From Clitopilus passeckerianus (lineage: Eukaryota; Basidiomycota; Agaricomycetes; Agaricales; Entolomataceae): a stretch of DNA of 64,000 nucleotides. The notes under the pieces are model-generated. The model searched no databases, was not told the DNA's origin, and saw only the letters and a list, made by a program, of their open reading frames with translations. Below, piece after piece: positions 44,272-56,600 of this stretch. The translations under genes and the position numbers were made by a program. The stretch lies in contig CALYLX010000112.1 in assembly GCA_944990035.1 (NCBI GenBank), positions 868,001 to 932,000 on the forward strand, read 5' to 3'. Numbering within the stretch: position 1 is the stretch's first letter; the number at the start of each line of letters is the position of its first letter.

Positions 44272-45641
44272 ATGTCTGCAGATCGACCTTATCTTGCATT
44301 AGGTCTTGAAGGCTCTGCGAATAAATTTGGAGCTGGTATTATCCAGCACTCCCCAGATGGATCGACATCCGTCTTGGCCAACATCCGACATACATACATC
44401 ACACCTCCTGGAGAAGGTTTCCAGCCTAGAGATACAGCTTTGCGCCATCGTGAATGGTCGTTGAAGATTATTAAGCAATGTTTCAAGCAGGCAAACTTGT
44501 CCCTGCATGACATTGACTGTATCTGCTTCACGAAAGGTGCGTGATGACACTTCTGCTGGACTCTACTACTAGAGTCTGACCAGCGAACAGGCCCCGGAAT
44601 GGGCGCACCTCTTCAGTCCGTGGCTCTAGTTGCTCGAATGTTGTCGATCATGTACGGTAAACCACTTGTCGGGGTGAATCATTGCGTCGGTCGTGAGTCT
44701 TCCTTGGTTTCTCCCCGTTCGTTTCTCTCACTCCAGATGACTCAGACATCGAGATGGGAAGAGACATAACTGGTGCTCAGAACCCCGTCGTGCTTTACGT
44801 TTCTGGAGGAAACACACAAGTCATTGCCTACTCCCGCCAATGCTATCGTATATTCGGAGAGACACTTGATATCGCAGTCGGGAACTGCCTAGATCGGTTT
44901 GCGAGGGTCATCGATCTAAGCAACGATCCAAGTCCTGGATACAACATCGAGCAAGAGGCAAAGAAGTGTGTATGCCCAATTCGACTATTACTCCGCATTC
45001 TAATGGTTTGGAAGGGGCAAACGGCTGATGACTCTCCCGTACACAACCAAAGGAATGGATATAAGCCTCTCAGGCATTCTCAGCTCTATAGAGGCATACA
45101 CTTTTGACAAGCGGTTCAGAGCAGATGGAAAACCAAAAAACGAAGAGGACACCGACTTCTTTACTCCGCAGGACCTCTGCTTTTCACTCCAAGAAACGGT
45201 GTTTGCTATGCTGGTGGAGATTACGGAGCGTGCCATGGCTCATATTGGGAGCAAAGAGGTCCTCATTGTCGGCGGGGTTGGATGTGAGTATGATTGGATT
45301 TGGCATAAGCTGTGACTGATCTTCCGGCAGGTAATGAGCGCTTGCAGGAGATGATGGGAATTATGGCCCAAGAACGAGGAGGCCAGGTTTTTGCAACGGA
45401 TGAGAGGTATAGACTGCATAATTCATGCAAAACATAAGCTCACAAATTTGCAGATTCTGCATCGACAACGGCATAATGATTGCCCAGGCTGGGCTGCTGA
45501 GTTACCGCATGGGTTTCCGAACAGCACTTGAGGACAGCACATGCACCCAAAGGCAAGCAAACGCGCATTTATCTCTAATCCGATTGCTAATCGTGTGGTA
45601 GGTTCCGTACGGACGAAGTTCATGTCTCATGGCGTGCTTAA
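44272..45641 (+). CDS. KAE1: KAE1/OSGEP, tRNA N6-threonylcarbamoyladenosine synthase subunit (KEOPS)
   Basis: Seven exons; first 44272..44536, second 44591..44692, third from 44746, last 45602..45641. Motifs: [76 protein letters not shown] (metal-binding His-x3-His), [49 protein letters not shown] and [22 protein letters not shown]1 is the catalytic subunit of the KEOPS complex making t6A37 in tRNA. The last intron is GC-AG (45553..45601). An alternative start at 44193 (MPGLQKAPLKNP), spliced over a 53-nt intron into the same frame, is possible. Its 3' end faces the GT8 gene only 23 bp away. Confidence 0.94.
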
Positions 45642-45664
45642 CGGGAAGACGTCAACCTGACACA

Positions 45665-46712
45665 TCAATGTTTGGAACCTTTGTCTACATTTGCGTCCAC
45701 GAGCTTCCATCCCTCAGGATCTCCCGCTTTCAGCTCTCCCACCAAGTCATCATATTGCACCCACCACCACCGATTTGTTTCACCAAGTTGGTCTTCCACC
45801 TCTGCTGGAACACCCCTTGACTGCCACGGTTTATCTGGTAGAATATAATGAAGACATCGGACTTCTTTATCATCCCACAAATTTGTATGGACGTAGCGCA
45901 GCGTCCTGAGTGCATTGTAATACCAGGGAAGTGGTTTCCAGGCCCCGTCGAAAAACGCCGTAAGGAGGTCTTGATCTGGGAATGCGAATTCTCCGATTTT
46001 GTCTGTTGTGAGCAGGAAATGCTCAATCGCTCCGAAAAGCTCCTTCGAGGGGTTGAGAACAACCGTTCCGGAGTTCAATTGTCCGTAAGGGCGGGGGCTA
46101 CTTTCGGAGGCTGCGGGAGGCATCCCAAGTGGATTCTTAACCGCAGAGTGTGCACAATTTTCGGGGACCCTAGTAGGCAAGAATCAGGTTATATGCTGCA
46201 GCCGAGGGGGCTCAAGATTACTTGCCAATCCTCGGGATAGTGCAGCAGCTTCCGTGGGTTGCATGCACAGACATGGGCTGCAGCGATTTGGTTCTTCCCC
46301 AACTCGAGGACCATCAACTCATCCATGCTCTTGCAGACTATCATATCGCAATCCAGGAGAACGACCCTCTAGAATTACCATGAGAAAGAAGGCAAGACAG
46401 ATGCGGTATGTCAAGTCGTACATCAAATTCAGCCAGTTCAAAGCCTCGAAGTTTGGTCCATGTGTCGGTAAATCGCTCGTCATGCGCAGAGAGTGTATGA
46501 GATCCTTCTCGAGGCATTAGGGACTGAACAGGTCTGGTGCGGATGCCCCGCTTGTCTAACACCTCCTTTGCTTCCTTAGGAAGTGCAGGAGTTATCATGA
46601 CAACTAGAGGATATTTCGATTTGACCTGACGTAGGCCATGATCAAGAACAAGGACTCCTGGCAGGTACGAAGTTTTCGTGAGCAAGGTCACATACGCAGC
46701 GTTAAGGTTCAT
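45665..46712 (-). CDS. GT8-family (glycogenin/galactinol synthase-type) glycosyltransferase
   Basis: Three exons are seen, with junctions DVQ-free FELAEFD|RVVLLDCD and PEDW|VPEN. Seen: N-terminal MNLNAAYVTLLTKTSYLPGVLVLDHGLR, PLVVMITPALPKEAKEVL, then the DxD motif in RVVLLDCDMIVC, MDELMVLELGKNQIAAAHVCACNPRK, FGQLNSGTVVLNPS-like block (PYGQLNSGTVVLNPSKELF), FPDQDLLTAFFDGAWKPLPWYYN and HYILPDKPWQSRG. About 300 residues, one domain, no signal peptide, so cytosolic; it lacks the C-terminal glycogenin tail. Donor and acceptor sugars cannot be told. The start could be extended by a short upstream exon. Confidence 0.88.
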
Positions 46713-46948
46713 AGCGGCGGGGCGATCGTCTGTAGGATTGGATAAAAAGAACGAGGGGATCGAAACGTGGTGCAGGAAATATCAAGCCAGGATGAGGCGA
46801 TCATGATCACAACTCATGTTGCCCACACGTGCTATTCTTGATTGCATCGTTTCCCTAGCCAAAAATTCCAGAGTATTCGAAAGCATGTGCAATTGAGGTC
46901 TCAAATATGGAACATGAAGGTGGTAGATAGGCTAATGTATGATGATGC

Positions 46949-47324
46949 CTAGCGGAGACGGCTGTATAACAAATCCGGTATTAGATCGCACCACGCTAAA
47001 GTGAGCGATGTTGAACGTACCGAGCTTCACGTTCGGACTCTAGGAGGGCGAGGATATCCTGCTCACGGACAGGGCCCTTGACGTTACGAATGATCGTCCG
47101 TGTTGTGTCGTCCATGAATTCGACTCGGACTTGAGTGACACCTCCACGAGAGCCAGTCCTTCCCAAAACCTAGAACATCGAACGGTCAATTCAAGTCCAA
47201 TAAGATCCACCCAAACGCTTGAACCTTGATAACTTTGGCGAGTTTTACGCTGGTTTTTGAAGAGTCCTGATATTGGATCTGTTTAGAAAGCATTCATTGT
47301 AGCGACGACGCTGGTACGCACCAT
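46949..47324 (-). CDS. RPS28: 40S ribosomal protein eS28
   Basis: Exons 47322..47324 (ATG only), 47225..47266, 47021..47169, 46949..46961, giving 68 residues, the full family length. Reads [68 protein letters not shown]. All conserved residues of eS28 are present. It lies near the mRNA exit and platform region of the 40S subunit. Too short and too fragmented for an ORF scan. The start codon alone forms the first exon, as in two other genes of this window. Confidence 0.95.
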
Positions 47325-47513
47325 TTTTTGTGCTTGACTTGAAGCGAGGAGGGCTTTGACTAGTGGTGTTGATTGCCACAAAACAAGGTTTGAACAGTTG
47401 ATCAAGTTCACAGCTCCGCTTCAATTCAGCTGATGGTCAATTTATTATCTAATTACGAGAGAAATCCCAATATACACGTACTCTAAAAATAAAGAAAAAT
47501 ACGATAGTCTACT

Positions 47514-49016
47514 TTACAAGGTGCTCGAGGCCTTTGAGAGTTCGCTCTCGTTAGGAAGCTTCTTGGCCTGGTTTTCGGAACCCTTGCCACGCAAAACATT
47601 CTCAATGAAGAATTCACCAGCCTGCGACGGATGATTAGCTCGGGTGTAAAATAAAGCATGGCGGACAGTCTTTACCTTATAACTGCTTCGCACAAGTGGC
47701 CCACTGGCAACATACAAGAAGCCCATATCCTCGGCAATCTGCTTCCATCGGTCGAATTCAGCCGGTTCAACATAGCGATCAACCTTCATATGACGTTTCG
47801 TTGGCCTCATGTATTGACCAAACGTCACGACGTCGACGTTGACTTTGCGCAGCTCTGGAAAGCACGGGTTAAGCACCGATAGAGAAGGGAGGAAGATATA
47901 GCATACCTTTTAAGGCAGCAAGAACCTGTTCCTCTGTTTCTCCAACCCCAAGCATGATGCTGGTCTTTGTTACTCTAACCCCTTGCTTCTTAGCATGCTC
48001 CAGTACCTTCAAGCTTTGCCTGAACGTTGCCCTACGATCCCGAACGAAGGGTGTGAGTTCTTCGACAGTCTCAATATTGTGTGCATAGACGTCAAGCCCA
48101 GAGTTCGCCACAACGGCGACATGATCGAGGTTGCCAGCGAAGTCACCAGTAAGAGCCTCAACCAGAATTGTAGGTGCCCTGTAAAACAAAAAGTAAAGGT
48201 CGATCTCAGATAGGAAGGGTGGAAAAAAAAGAGGCGCACTTTTGCTTAATCTTCATAATTGTTTCAGCGAAGTGGTGTGCGCCACCGTCGGCCAGGTCTG
48301 AGGTCGATTGTCAGTCGGCAGTATGAGTTAGTCGAAGGAAGTAGGTACCATCTCGGTCAACACTGGTGAGTACAATGTACCCTAGTCCCCATCGAGAGAT
48401 GGCCTCTGCGGTATTCTCTGGTTCATGAGGGTCCAAAGGTCCTGGGTTCTTCGACGTCTTTACCGAGCAGAATCGGCATCCACGGGTGCATGTATCACCC
48501 ATCAACTGAGGAGGAGACGTAAGCCTAAGCCAGGATAATGGCGGTTGAAAGTCGACGCACCATGATAGTAGCAGTAGCAGCATGCTTTCCCTCAGCTTCA
48601 GTTGCGCCAGGTTTTCCTCCCCAGCATTCTCCGATGTTTGGGCACCTAGCCTCTTCGCAGACGGTGCTAAGTCCAAGCCCTCTCAGGTCTTTCTTGATCT
48701 TGGCGAATGAAGCGCCTTTGGGGATCCTTGTTTTGAGGAAAGATGGGAGGCGGGGACTACCAATGATCTCGTGAGTCTCCAGTCAATTTACGGAGAGGGT
48801 TACGACGCACGCAGCGGTATTACCAAGGATTACCCTCTCGGGCTCATTTCCTGCGACGAAGTCGTCGAAAGTGGGACCATTCTCCAGAGCTTCCTTGAAC
48901 GAGGTTTTGGAAGTGCCAGCTCCAGTCGTTGGTGGTGGCGTAGTGGCTGTAGCCAGACACCTCACGGACCTCCTCTTGAGGTGTGAACGAGCAGCAACGC
49001 ACAGGACTTGGGCCAT
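47514..49016 (-). CDS. LIP5: Lipoyl synthase, mitochondrial (radical SAM)
   Basis: Multi-exon gene. Presequence [24 protein letters not shown]. Auxiliary cluster motif [13 protein letters not shown] and radical-SAM motif [12 protein letters not shown]. Then [95 protein letters not shown] and [20 protein letters not shown]. It inserts two sulfurs into octanoyl groups on E2 and H proteins in the matrix, so it modifies the lipoyl Lys of the PDH E2 encoded nearby. It is divergent from CMC1 across 189 bp, pairing two mitochondrial genes. Confidence 0.95.
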
Positions 49017-49205
49017 GTTGTCAGTCCAACAAAGTAAGTTTGCAAGGAAAGGTCCGAATGAGTCGAGGTATTGCACGGAGTGACGGAGAGCCTATCCGGG
49101 TTCGTAACTTTGTAATATTTGGGGCTATGTATTTTCGAGTCCGGCTAACTCGGGATAGCCGAATTGGTCAAGTCAACGCTCATCCTTCGAGCGACCATTA
49201 TAGCA
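49017..49205. promoter_or_regulatory. Divergent promoter, LIP5 / CMC1
   Basis: 189 bp between the start codons of two genes for mitochondrial proteins (lipoate synthesis and cytochrome oxidase assembly), a candidate for co-regulation. Confidence 0.5.
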
Positions 49206-49592
49206 ATGAACGCACTCTCGCGGAGGGAAGAAGACAACCTGCTCAAGACTACGAAGGCGAGGGCCATGAAGGAGTGTGATGCTTTCGTTAAAGGTATGTG
49301 TTTCTGAGAGAATTACCTCCTGAATTTCTAACATCTGGAATTTCAGCTTTTGCTGAGTGTGCAACTGGAAGGACAATTTCTGTCGCATGGGCTTGCAGAA
49401 CACAGTTGAAGGAGGTACAGAACTGTATGGTTCAATAGTGCGTTACCTTCATTTTACCTTATCTAGAAGGAGACTCTTACATGAGATGCTAGCACTGGCC
49501 CCGAACCAATGGAGGCTGTTAGGGCTGAATATCTTCGCCTACGTGACCAACAGAAGGCAGGCGAAACATCACCAGCACCATCAGCTTCGTGA
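49206..49592 (+). CDS. CMC1: CMC1-like twin Cx9C cytochrome c oxidase assembly factor
   Basis: Exons 49206..49293, 49347..49437, 49493..49592, giving 92 residues. Reads MNALSRREEDNLLKTTKARAMKECDAFVKAFAECATGRTISVAWACRTQLKEVQNCMVQYTGPEPMEAVRAEYL. The pairs C-DAFVKAFAE-C and C-RTQLKEVQN-C are two perfect Cx9C motifs, the CHCH fold imported by Mia40 into the intermembrane space. Cmc1 stabilises newly made Cox1 during complex IV assembly. Convergent with PEX11, stops 121 bp apart. Confidence 0.93.
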
Positions 49593-49713
49593 AATCACGA
49601 GAGAATTTATACCCGTCTCTCAAGCTTTCGGGAGATTTTGTCGCACAAGTTGCAGATTATCCACGAATAATATAATATTAATCTCAATAGATGTACATCA
49701 ACCCAGCTCAGGT

Positions 49714-50789
49714 CTACTTGCTTCCATTAACTGAGTCCCACTGCGCCTTGCCACCCAGGACTGAGGAGACGAGGCTATCACGTTGTTAATTCAAGATATC
49801 AGGCAATGAAGTTCAATGTACTCACCCAGCGATACCCAAAGCACCTTCACTGATATTCAGTATACCTGCTCCAGTTGCGGGAATCCATACGTCAAGGAGA
49901 TCAATTGTGAACTGTTTGCGGGTGGCAATTTGGGAGCTACACAAGGAGTTGAGCCAAAGACTTTGTTTGGGTGAGAATGATGAGACGCACGACTTGATTT
50001 CCTGTAACTTGGCCTTCGTCTCCGTCTCTTCCCCAACATCCTTTTCGCCTCGGAGTTTATACTTGAGTTTCTTGCCTTCTTTCAAGAGACGCGAGCTCTG
50101 CAGTCGCCACATTCAGTACCCTGTTTCAATGCATTGGGATGAGTTACACACCTTGAGAGTACCATTGATGAGGCTGAAGACAATGCCTGCAAACCAGAAT
50201 TGGAATGCCCTCTTTGCCACAGTCTTTGCAGTCTCGGGAGACAATGCAACGAATTTGATAGAGTGTGCCTACAATTGATTCAGTCAATTATCGGGCTTCG
50301 ATGGGGATGAGGGGCGCATTGCATACCCAGACGATGGCGTCATAGCTCAAATATCCAAAGTACGAGAGCTGCCTTGCAATCGTCGTGATTTGTTCAGCAG
50401 GAGGAGCGGTTGCCATTGTAGCACGGAGGGCAGCCTGTAGGTGTTCCATGGGCTTGCCCAATCTCATCACTTTCAGGTCAGCGTTAGCGTTTCCATGGGA
50501 TAATTAGGAGAGCGGTAGCCTACACTTTCTCGCTGTTCCAAGGTGTCCCTTCAGTGCAGCCCATCTGGCAGCATCTTCCTTCCTGCCTTTAAGGAGGAGA
50601 TACCATGCAAAGAAGCGAGCGTAGTATTGAACGGCTCGGTAAAGCTTGTAAACGCCGGATTAGTCCCCGCACCTGAATCCACTTCACATTGCTCTGACTT
50701 GCCTTGTCGCGGCCGAGTGTGGTAGCACCATATTTCAGGGATTTTGAAACTGCAGGGTGCAGGACGACTTGGGATGCGATGGTGGCCAT
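49714..50789 (-). CDS. PEX11: Peroxisomal membrane biogenesis factor PEX11
   Basis: Multi-exon gene from MATIASQVVLHPAVSKSLKYGATTLGRDK. Then comes LYRAVQYYARFFAWYLLLKGRKEDAARWAALKGHLGTARKLMRLGKPMEHLQAALR, the characteristic amphipathic-helix region, followed by ITTIARQLSYFGYLSYDAIVW and AFQFWFAGIVFSLINGTLK. The C-terminal part is RKQFTIDLLDVWIPATGAGILNISEGALGIAGLVSSVLGG. PEX11 tubulates and divides peroxisomes. The first intron is GC-AG (donor at 50702, GCAAGT). The stop TAG is at 49714..49716. Confidence 0.92.
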
Positions 50790-51335
50790 TTTGGAGAGAT
50801 GCTTGGAGGAAAGAAACGTTTACCGGTTATGATGTTCTTGGCTATACTTGGGTTATATGTACTCGCGTGCCGGACCTGTCATGTGTTTTCTTAAGACCGC
50901 TTCAATGCTTTCGTCGCGATGAATTTAGTCGTTTTCCCGACGGTGAACCGCGTATTTTATGACTGGAAATGTGTTGCCTGAAGCCATATCTAATACGATT
51001 GGCATTGAAACCGAACTGTAGAGAATGGTGGTATTGTCAGGCCTTCTTCTCTAAATGTCACTGTATTTTCATTCGTATGCTCATTTCTACGTATCCGAAG
51101 ACTGGCTAAGGGGAATAAATGGGAATACGCCTCGACGAGACCTACACCGACGTTCATCGGACATGCCTTACTGGATCTTCGCCTATAACCCACATCCAAA
51201 CGGGGGATATCGGACATCTCACGGAGCAAACCGTTTATTAGAGTATGGCATTCTGCTCACGGTTGTCTTCTTCCACATAGAACATTTTCTCGTCCACGCC
51301 ATTCACCACTTAGAAGACCCCAATTACTTACCATA
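50790..51335. promoter_or_regulatory. Divergent promoter region, PEX11 / fumarase
   Basis: 546 bp between opposite start codons. A 93-codon plus-strand ORF (51055..51336) crosses it, but it has no recognisable domain and ends right at the fumarase start, so it is treated as non-coding. Confidence 0.5.
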
Positions 51336-53211
51336 ATGTCAATGCTTGCGGCATCTCGTTCTAATACTGTAAGCTGCCTTGTCATCTGTTTTTCTCTAAA
51401 ATGGACAACATCTAAGCGCACGTGATAATTCGTCCAGATTCTATACCCCCGGTCGTCCTACGTCCGTTTGTTCTCTACATCTAGAATGGTGAGTCTATCA
51501 AGGTCTCGAACGAGCAATATGTCATTAGGTCTTGTAGGCACAACAACAGTATCGCGTGGAAAGAGATACCTTTGGCGAGCTTCAAGTCCCTGCCGACCGG
51601 TACTGGGGCGCCCAGACACAGAGGTGCATCATTTCTATATATTTGCTCCCGCTAGTTCAGTGGGTCTAATCTGGAGGGCCATGAAGGTCGCTGCAAAACT
51701 TTGACATTGGTGGGCCCACGGAACGCCTCCCACCACCTCTGGTTAAGGCGTTCGGTATCGTCAAGAAGGCTGCTTCGATCGTGAATATGGGCTACGGACT
51801 TGACCCCAAGATCGGCAAGGCTATCCAGGAGGCTGCTGACGATGTAAGTATCCAGGAAGGCCCAGGTGAAGGATAGACTGAATTCGGATCCACAGGTCAT
51901 CTCCGGAAAGCTGCACGATCACTTCCCTCTGGTTGTTTTCCAGACTGGAAGTGGCACCCAGAGCAACATGAACGCTAACGAGGTATGTCATCAGCGTATT
52001 GACCTTTGTAGCCTTGACTAATTTTTGCTTTGAGGTTATCTCAAACCGTGCCATTGAGATCCTCGGCGGTGACCTTGGGTCTAAGAAGCCTGTCCACCCA
52101 AATGACCACGTTAACATGAGCCAGAGCAGTAACGATACCTTCCCCACAGTCATGCACGTTGCATCCGTGGTTGAAATCAACAACACCCTTATTCCTGCTC
52201 TGGTTGAGCTCCGTGATGTTTTGGACGCCAAGGCGAAGGCGTTCGATAAGATCATCAAGATTGGACGTACGCATCTTCAGGATGCTACCCCTCTTACTCT
52301 CGGCCAAGAGTTCTCAGGATATGTTCAGCAAGTGTCCAACGGTATTGAGCGCCTCCAGGCTGTTCTGCCTCGCCTGAGTTACTTGGCTCAGGGCGGTACT
52401 GCTGTGGGAACTGGTTTGAACACCAAGAAGGGCTTCGATTCAGCAATTGCTGCTGAAATCTCCAAGTTGACTGGTCTCGAATTCAAGACTGCTCCCAACA
52501 AGGTTAGCTATCTGTCATTCTTCACCAACGCCTACTAACTCATCATTTCATAGTTCGAGGCTCTTGCCGCACATGACGCCATGGTCGAGGCACATGGTGC
52601 TCTCAATGTCATCGCCTGCTCATTCATGAAAATCGCCAACGATATCCGGTTGCTCGGCTCTGGTCCCCGATGCGGTCTTGGTGAACTCTCACTCCCCGAG
52701 AACGAGCCGGGTAGCAGTATCATGCCGGGTAAAGTCAACCCCACACAATGTGAGGCTTTGACGATGGTTGCGGCGCAGGTTATCGGTAACCAAACTGCAA
52801 TCAGTGTCGCTGGTGCCACTGGCCACTTTGAGTTGAACGTGTTCAAGCCCGTAATGGCTCAGAATGTTCTCCGCAGTGTGCGTCTGCTGGCTGACGGTGC
52901 CCGTTCATTCACCAAGAACTGCGTTGTTGGCATTGAGGCCAATGAGAAGCGCATCAATACCCTCCTGAACGAGTCTCTAATGTTGGCGACTATTTTGAAC
53001 AGCCACCTTGGCTATGATAGTGCGTTTTGATCCTATTGTGCCTCTCAATGTCCGATACCTAATCCGTATTACAGACGTTGCCAAGTGTGCAAAGAAAGCA
53101 CATAAGGAAGGAACGACCTTGAAGGAGGCTACTGTTGCGCTAGGATTCCTTACGCCGGAGGAGTTTGACGAGAAGGTTCGACCTGAGCTGATGTTGCACC
53201 CGGACCCATGA
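51336..53211 (+). CDS. FUM1: Fumarate hydratase, class II, with mitochondrial presequence
   Basis: Multi-exon gene. Presequence [28 protein letters not shown], then [98 protein letters not shown] and GLNTKKGF. The family signature [17 protein letters not shown] and [12 protein letters not shown] follow, and the end is [21 protein letters not shown]. Converts fumarate to malate in the TCA cycle. Fungi often use one gene for both mitochondrial and cytosolic enzyme; an internal start near residue 28 (the Met closing exon 2) could give the cytosolic form (inference). No frame defect. Confidence 0.97.
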
Positions 53212-53679
53212 TTTTACACCTTACTGCGATTGGTTTATGTAATGGGAGTCTAGTCTAGGTGACGTGGTGAATGGACAGGGTTATTTAATGGGAAGATATT
53301 TTGGACGGAATCTTGGGGGAAATAAGCAAATTTGGATGAAAAACAGAGTAGTCGAGTTGGAAGTCGATGATTTCCTTATTTGGATTGAGGAGAGTGAACA
53401 GTGCCCATGTAAAATGAGAAGGAACAAGTTTGAAACAGTTGGCCCTTTGGCCTGACAGCCAGTCAGCGTCTGATTTCTTCCGTTCTTTCCTCCTTTCCAC
53501 CATCTCCTTCGAGTTTCTTCCTCTTTCTTCTTGCTCGTCGTCGTTAATACCCTTGTCGTCGTTGGTGCCTCCATTGACGTGGTATTACTACTCATCCTCC
53601 AACAAACTTTCCAAAGAGATCCCACGAGGTCCCTTGATCGTCAAGCTGGCTTAGATTCGTCCTTCCTTCTGCCAGCAAC
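53212..53679. other. Intergenic region between fumarase and INO80
   Basis: 468 bp. It holds a pyrimidine-rich tract (about 53480-53540, repeated TTC/TCC) typical of fungal core promoters. No gene seen. Confidence 0.5.
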
Positions 53680-56600
53680 ATGTCTCTAAGTCGCATACTC
53701 AACGATGATCATGTACCTCCTACACTACCACCTCCGCCGTCAACCACGTCGTGGTCTGAGCAAACCCCAGCTCTGACTCCCTCGTCTCGCGTCGACGGTC
53801 CCTTTCGGAGAGACCCTTCTCCACAAGAGTCAATTATCAGTGGGCGTATCTCACCTGCGCAGTCGCTGAACGAGAACATCGCACCTACGTCAGAAGTAGA
53901 GCCCCCACCGGCAATTCTACCCCCTTTGCCTGAAGTACCACAAGCGCCAACTCCCTCACGCGCAAAAGGGCGCTCCAAAGCCGCCAAACTCTCCAAGGAT
54001 AGTACACCTTCGGTCTCGCAGTCACAACAGGCAGGAGACGAGGTGCCAGCAGCACCGAAGAAACGGCGGAAAGCTAATGCTGCCAGTGCAAATGCCAATT
54101 CCGAAATTAAGGCGCCGAGGACGCGTCGTGTAAGTTCTACTTGTCGAACAACATCTCCTTGTATTGACCCGGTGTCTCTCAGACATCCCTTCGGAAGCAA
54201 GCTGCTAAAGCCAAGGCGAACCTCCCCCAGATCCCTCTTGGTGCTACCCCAGAGCCAGATATTATCATCGAGCAACCTCTGCGTCCGCTGACGGAAGAGG
54301 AACTTCGTCTTCTTTCCTCTGACCTGAGTGATTGTGAAGAGGTATGGCGACCTGGGATGTGGGAGTACGAGCAGGCAGTTCAATTCCGTCGACGGCAAGT
54401 TGTAGACTGGTTCGAAACTAGTGAAATGGTAATTACGTCTACGACTCAATAGCCTGACGGCCTACTGACTTATCTTACAGGAAAAGAATGCGTTGACGGC
54501 ACAGGAAATGTCCCACCATTACAACGCACAGATATCTAGAATACCACCTCCACCCCCTCCGCCGACCCATTCTATCTCGCGACATGACCATCTTAGGGAC
54601 CGTTCGCCATTCGCCGATTACCCCAACGGCCACGAAAACGGCGACCGTCAACACCGACATCGGTACAAGGAACATCAAAGGCGATATGATTCTGGTGCTG
54701 AAGACGCTGCACACGAGCTTGAGAGGTCAATTCTTGGTGATTTCGATGACCTTGATGAACCACGCCCGCCCCCCAAAAAGCTTAAGAAGACGAAGGAGAA
54801 CAATAAACGCCCTCCTTCAGATGCTGGCTCAGATCGCGAAGCTCCACCTCATCGAAAGGAAGGACACGCCTCGAAGAAGAGAAAGTTGGAGAATGGCTCT
54901 GTGCTCAAGAATGAGTCACTCGATGGGTCACCCGCTTCCACCATTATTCACCTCTCTAAGGGCAAGGCCAGGGTTATCCAACGGGAAGGCAGTATTGATA
55001 GTGTTTCTGTCACTGCAACCCCCAAAGGCCGCAAGAAAGGGCCGAAGAAGAAGGGTGCGCTTTTGGCACCCGATGTGGATAGCGATCTGCTGTCTGCCTC
55101 GCACCCACCCTCTGTGGCAGGCGATGCTACACCAGCAGCATCTCGCCCTGGGTCTCCTGTGCCAGGAACTAATGGTGTTATCTTCGAACTCGAGGAGCAT
55201 GCGCCCCCTTTGAAGAAGGCCAAGAGGATGGATGATGCCACAATGGCAAAGAGGGTCAAATCATTGGAAGAAGCGCAGAAGAAAGTGTGGACAAATATCG
55301 CCAAACGCGATATTGCAAAGGTATTTTAATTCCTTGTTTCTTGTCTATCTTACGGATGCTTACTCTAATCTAGGTGTACAAGTACCAGGTCTCTGGTTAT
55401 CAAGCACGGCAGTCCCAGATGGAGCGAATTGCCAAAGTCGCATCACTCCAAGCAAGAAGGCCGTTTACTAAGACGGCGAAAGCAACCAAGGACACCCAAG
55501 CGAAGGCGAAACGGCTCATGCGTGAGATGCAAGTATTCTGGAAGAAGAACGAGAAGGAAGAGAGAGACGTAAGGAAGCGTGAGCAGAAAGAGGCATCAGA
55601 TCGGCTCAAGGTTGAGGAAGAGAAGAGGGAAGCGGCGAGGCAGGCGAGGAAGCTGGAATTCTTGATTAGTCAAACTGAGCTCTACAGCCATTTCGTGGGG
55701 AGCAAGCTCAAGAGTGAGTACTGCTTGTTTACCCTTAAAAACTTGGACTGATACGAAGACATCAGCGACCGAGATTGAAGGCGATGGAGAGAGTCTTCCT
55801 CTCCCTGCTGGCGCAAATGTGGCGGATGTCGAGGATCCGGCCAAAATGCTGGATATCAACTTTGATGATGGTAAAGTCAGCCATCTTTTGGTACCCACTG
55901 CTCAGCTCACAATGAATAACAGAGGATACAACCAACCTCCATCAACACGCCAGGCACAATGCACAAGAGGCCATCGCACTTGCTAAGCAACGTGCACAAG
56001 CCTTCGATACTCAAGCCGCTCTGGATAGGAAGACTAATGAAGCACTCGCATTGGCAAAAGCACAGGCGCATATTCACGATGCGGAAGACTCTGCAGGGGC
56101 ATCTGGTTCCTCTGTGCCTCTGGTGGATCGTAAGTTTATTGTTTGAATGTACGTCAATCTGTGGCCTAAACCTCCGTGGCAGTCGATTCGGACGAACTCA
56201 ACTTCCAAAACCCAACATCTTTGAGTGGACCCCTTACGATCGGGCAACCTAAGATGCTGATGGCCCAACTCAAGGAATACCAGCTTAAAGGCCTCAACTG
56301 GCTTGCAACCTTGTACGAGCAAGGTATCAACGGCATCCTTGCAGACGAGATGGGTCTTGGAAAGGTAAGTCCTATCAAGATTGCTAGTCACTTACAATTG
56401 CTCACTGTACTTGCAGACGGTCCAATCAATCTCATTGCTAGCATACCTGGCCGAGACCCACGACATCTGGGGACCTTTCCTTGTCGTTGCACCAGCGTCT
56501 ACTCTTCACAACTGGCAACAAGAAATTACACGTTTCGTTCCCGGACTCAAGGCTCTGCCGTACTGGGGTAACGTCAAAGACCGTGCCACACTTCGAAAGT

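Noticed and set aside
51055..51336. Plus-strand 93-codon ORF before fumarase
   Set aside because: No domain, overlaps the fumarase start in another frame; judged 5' non-coding sequence.
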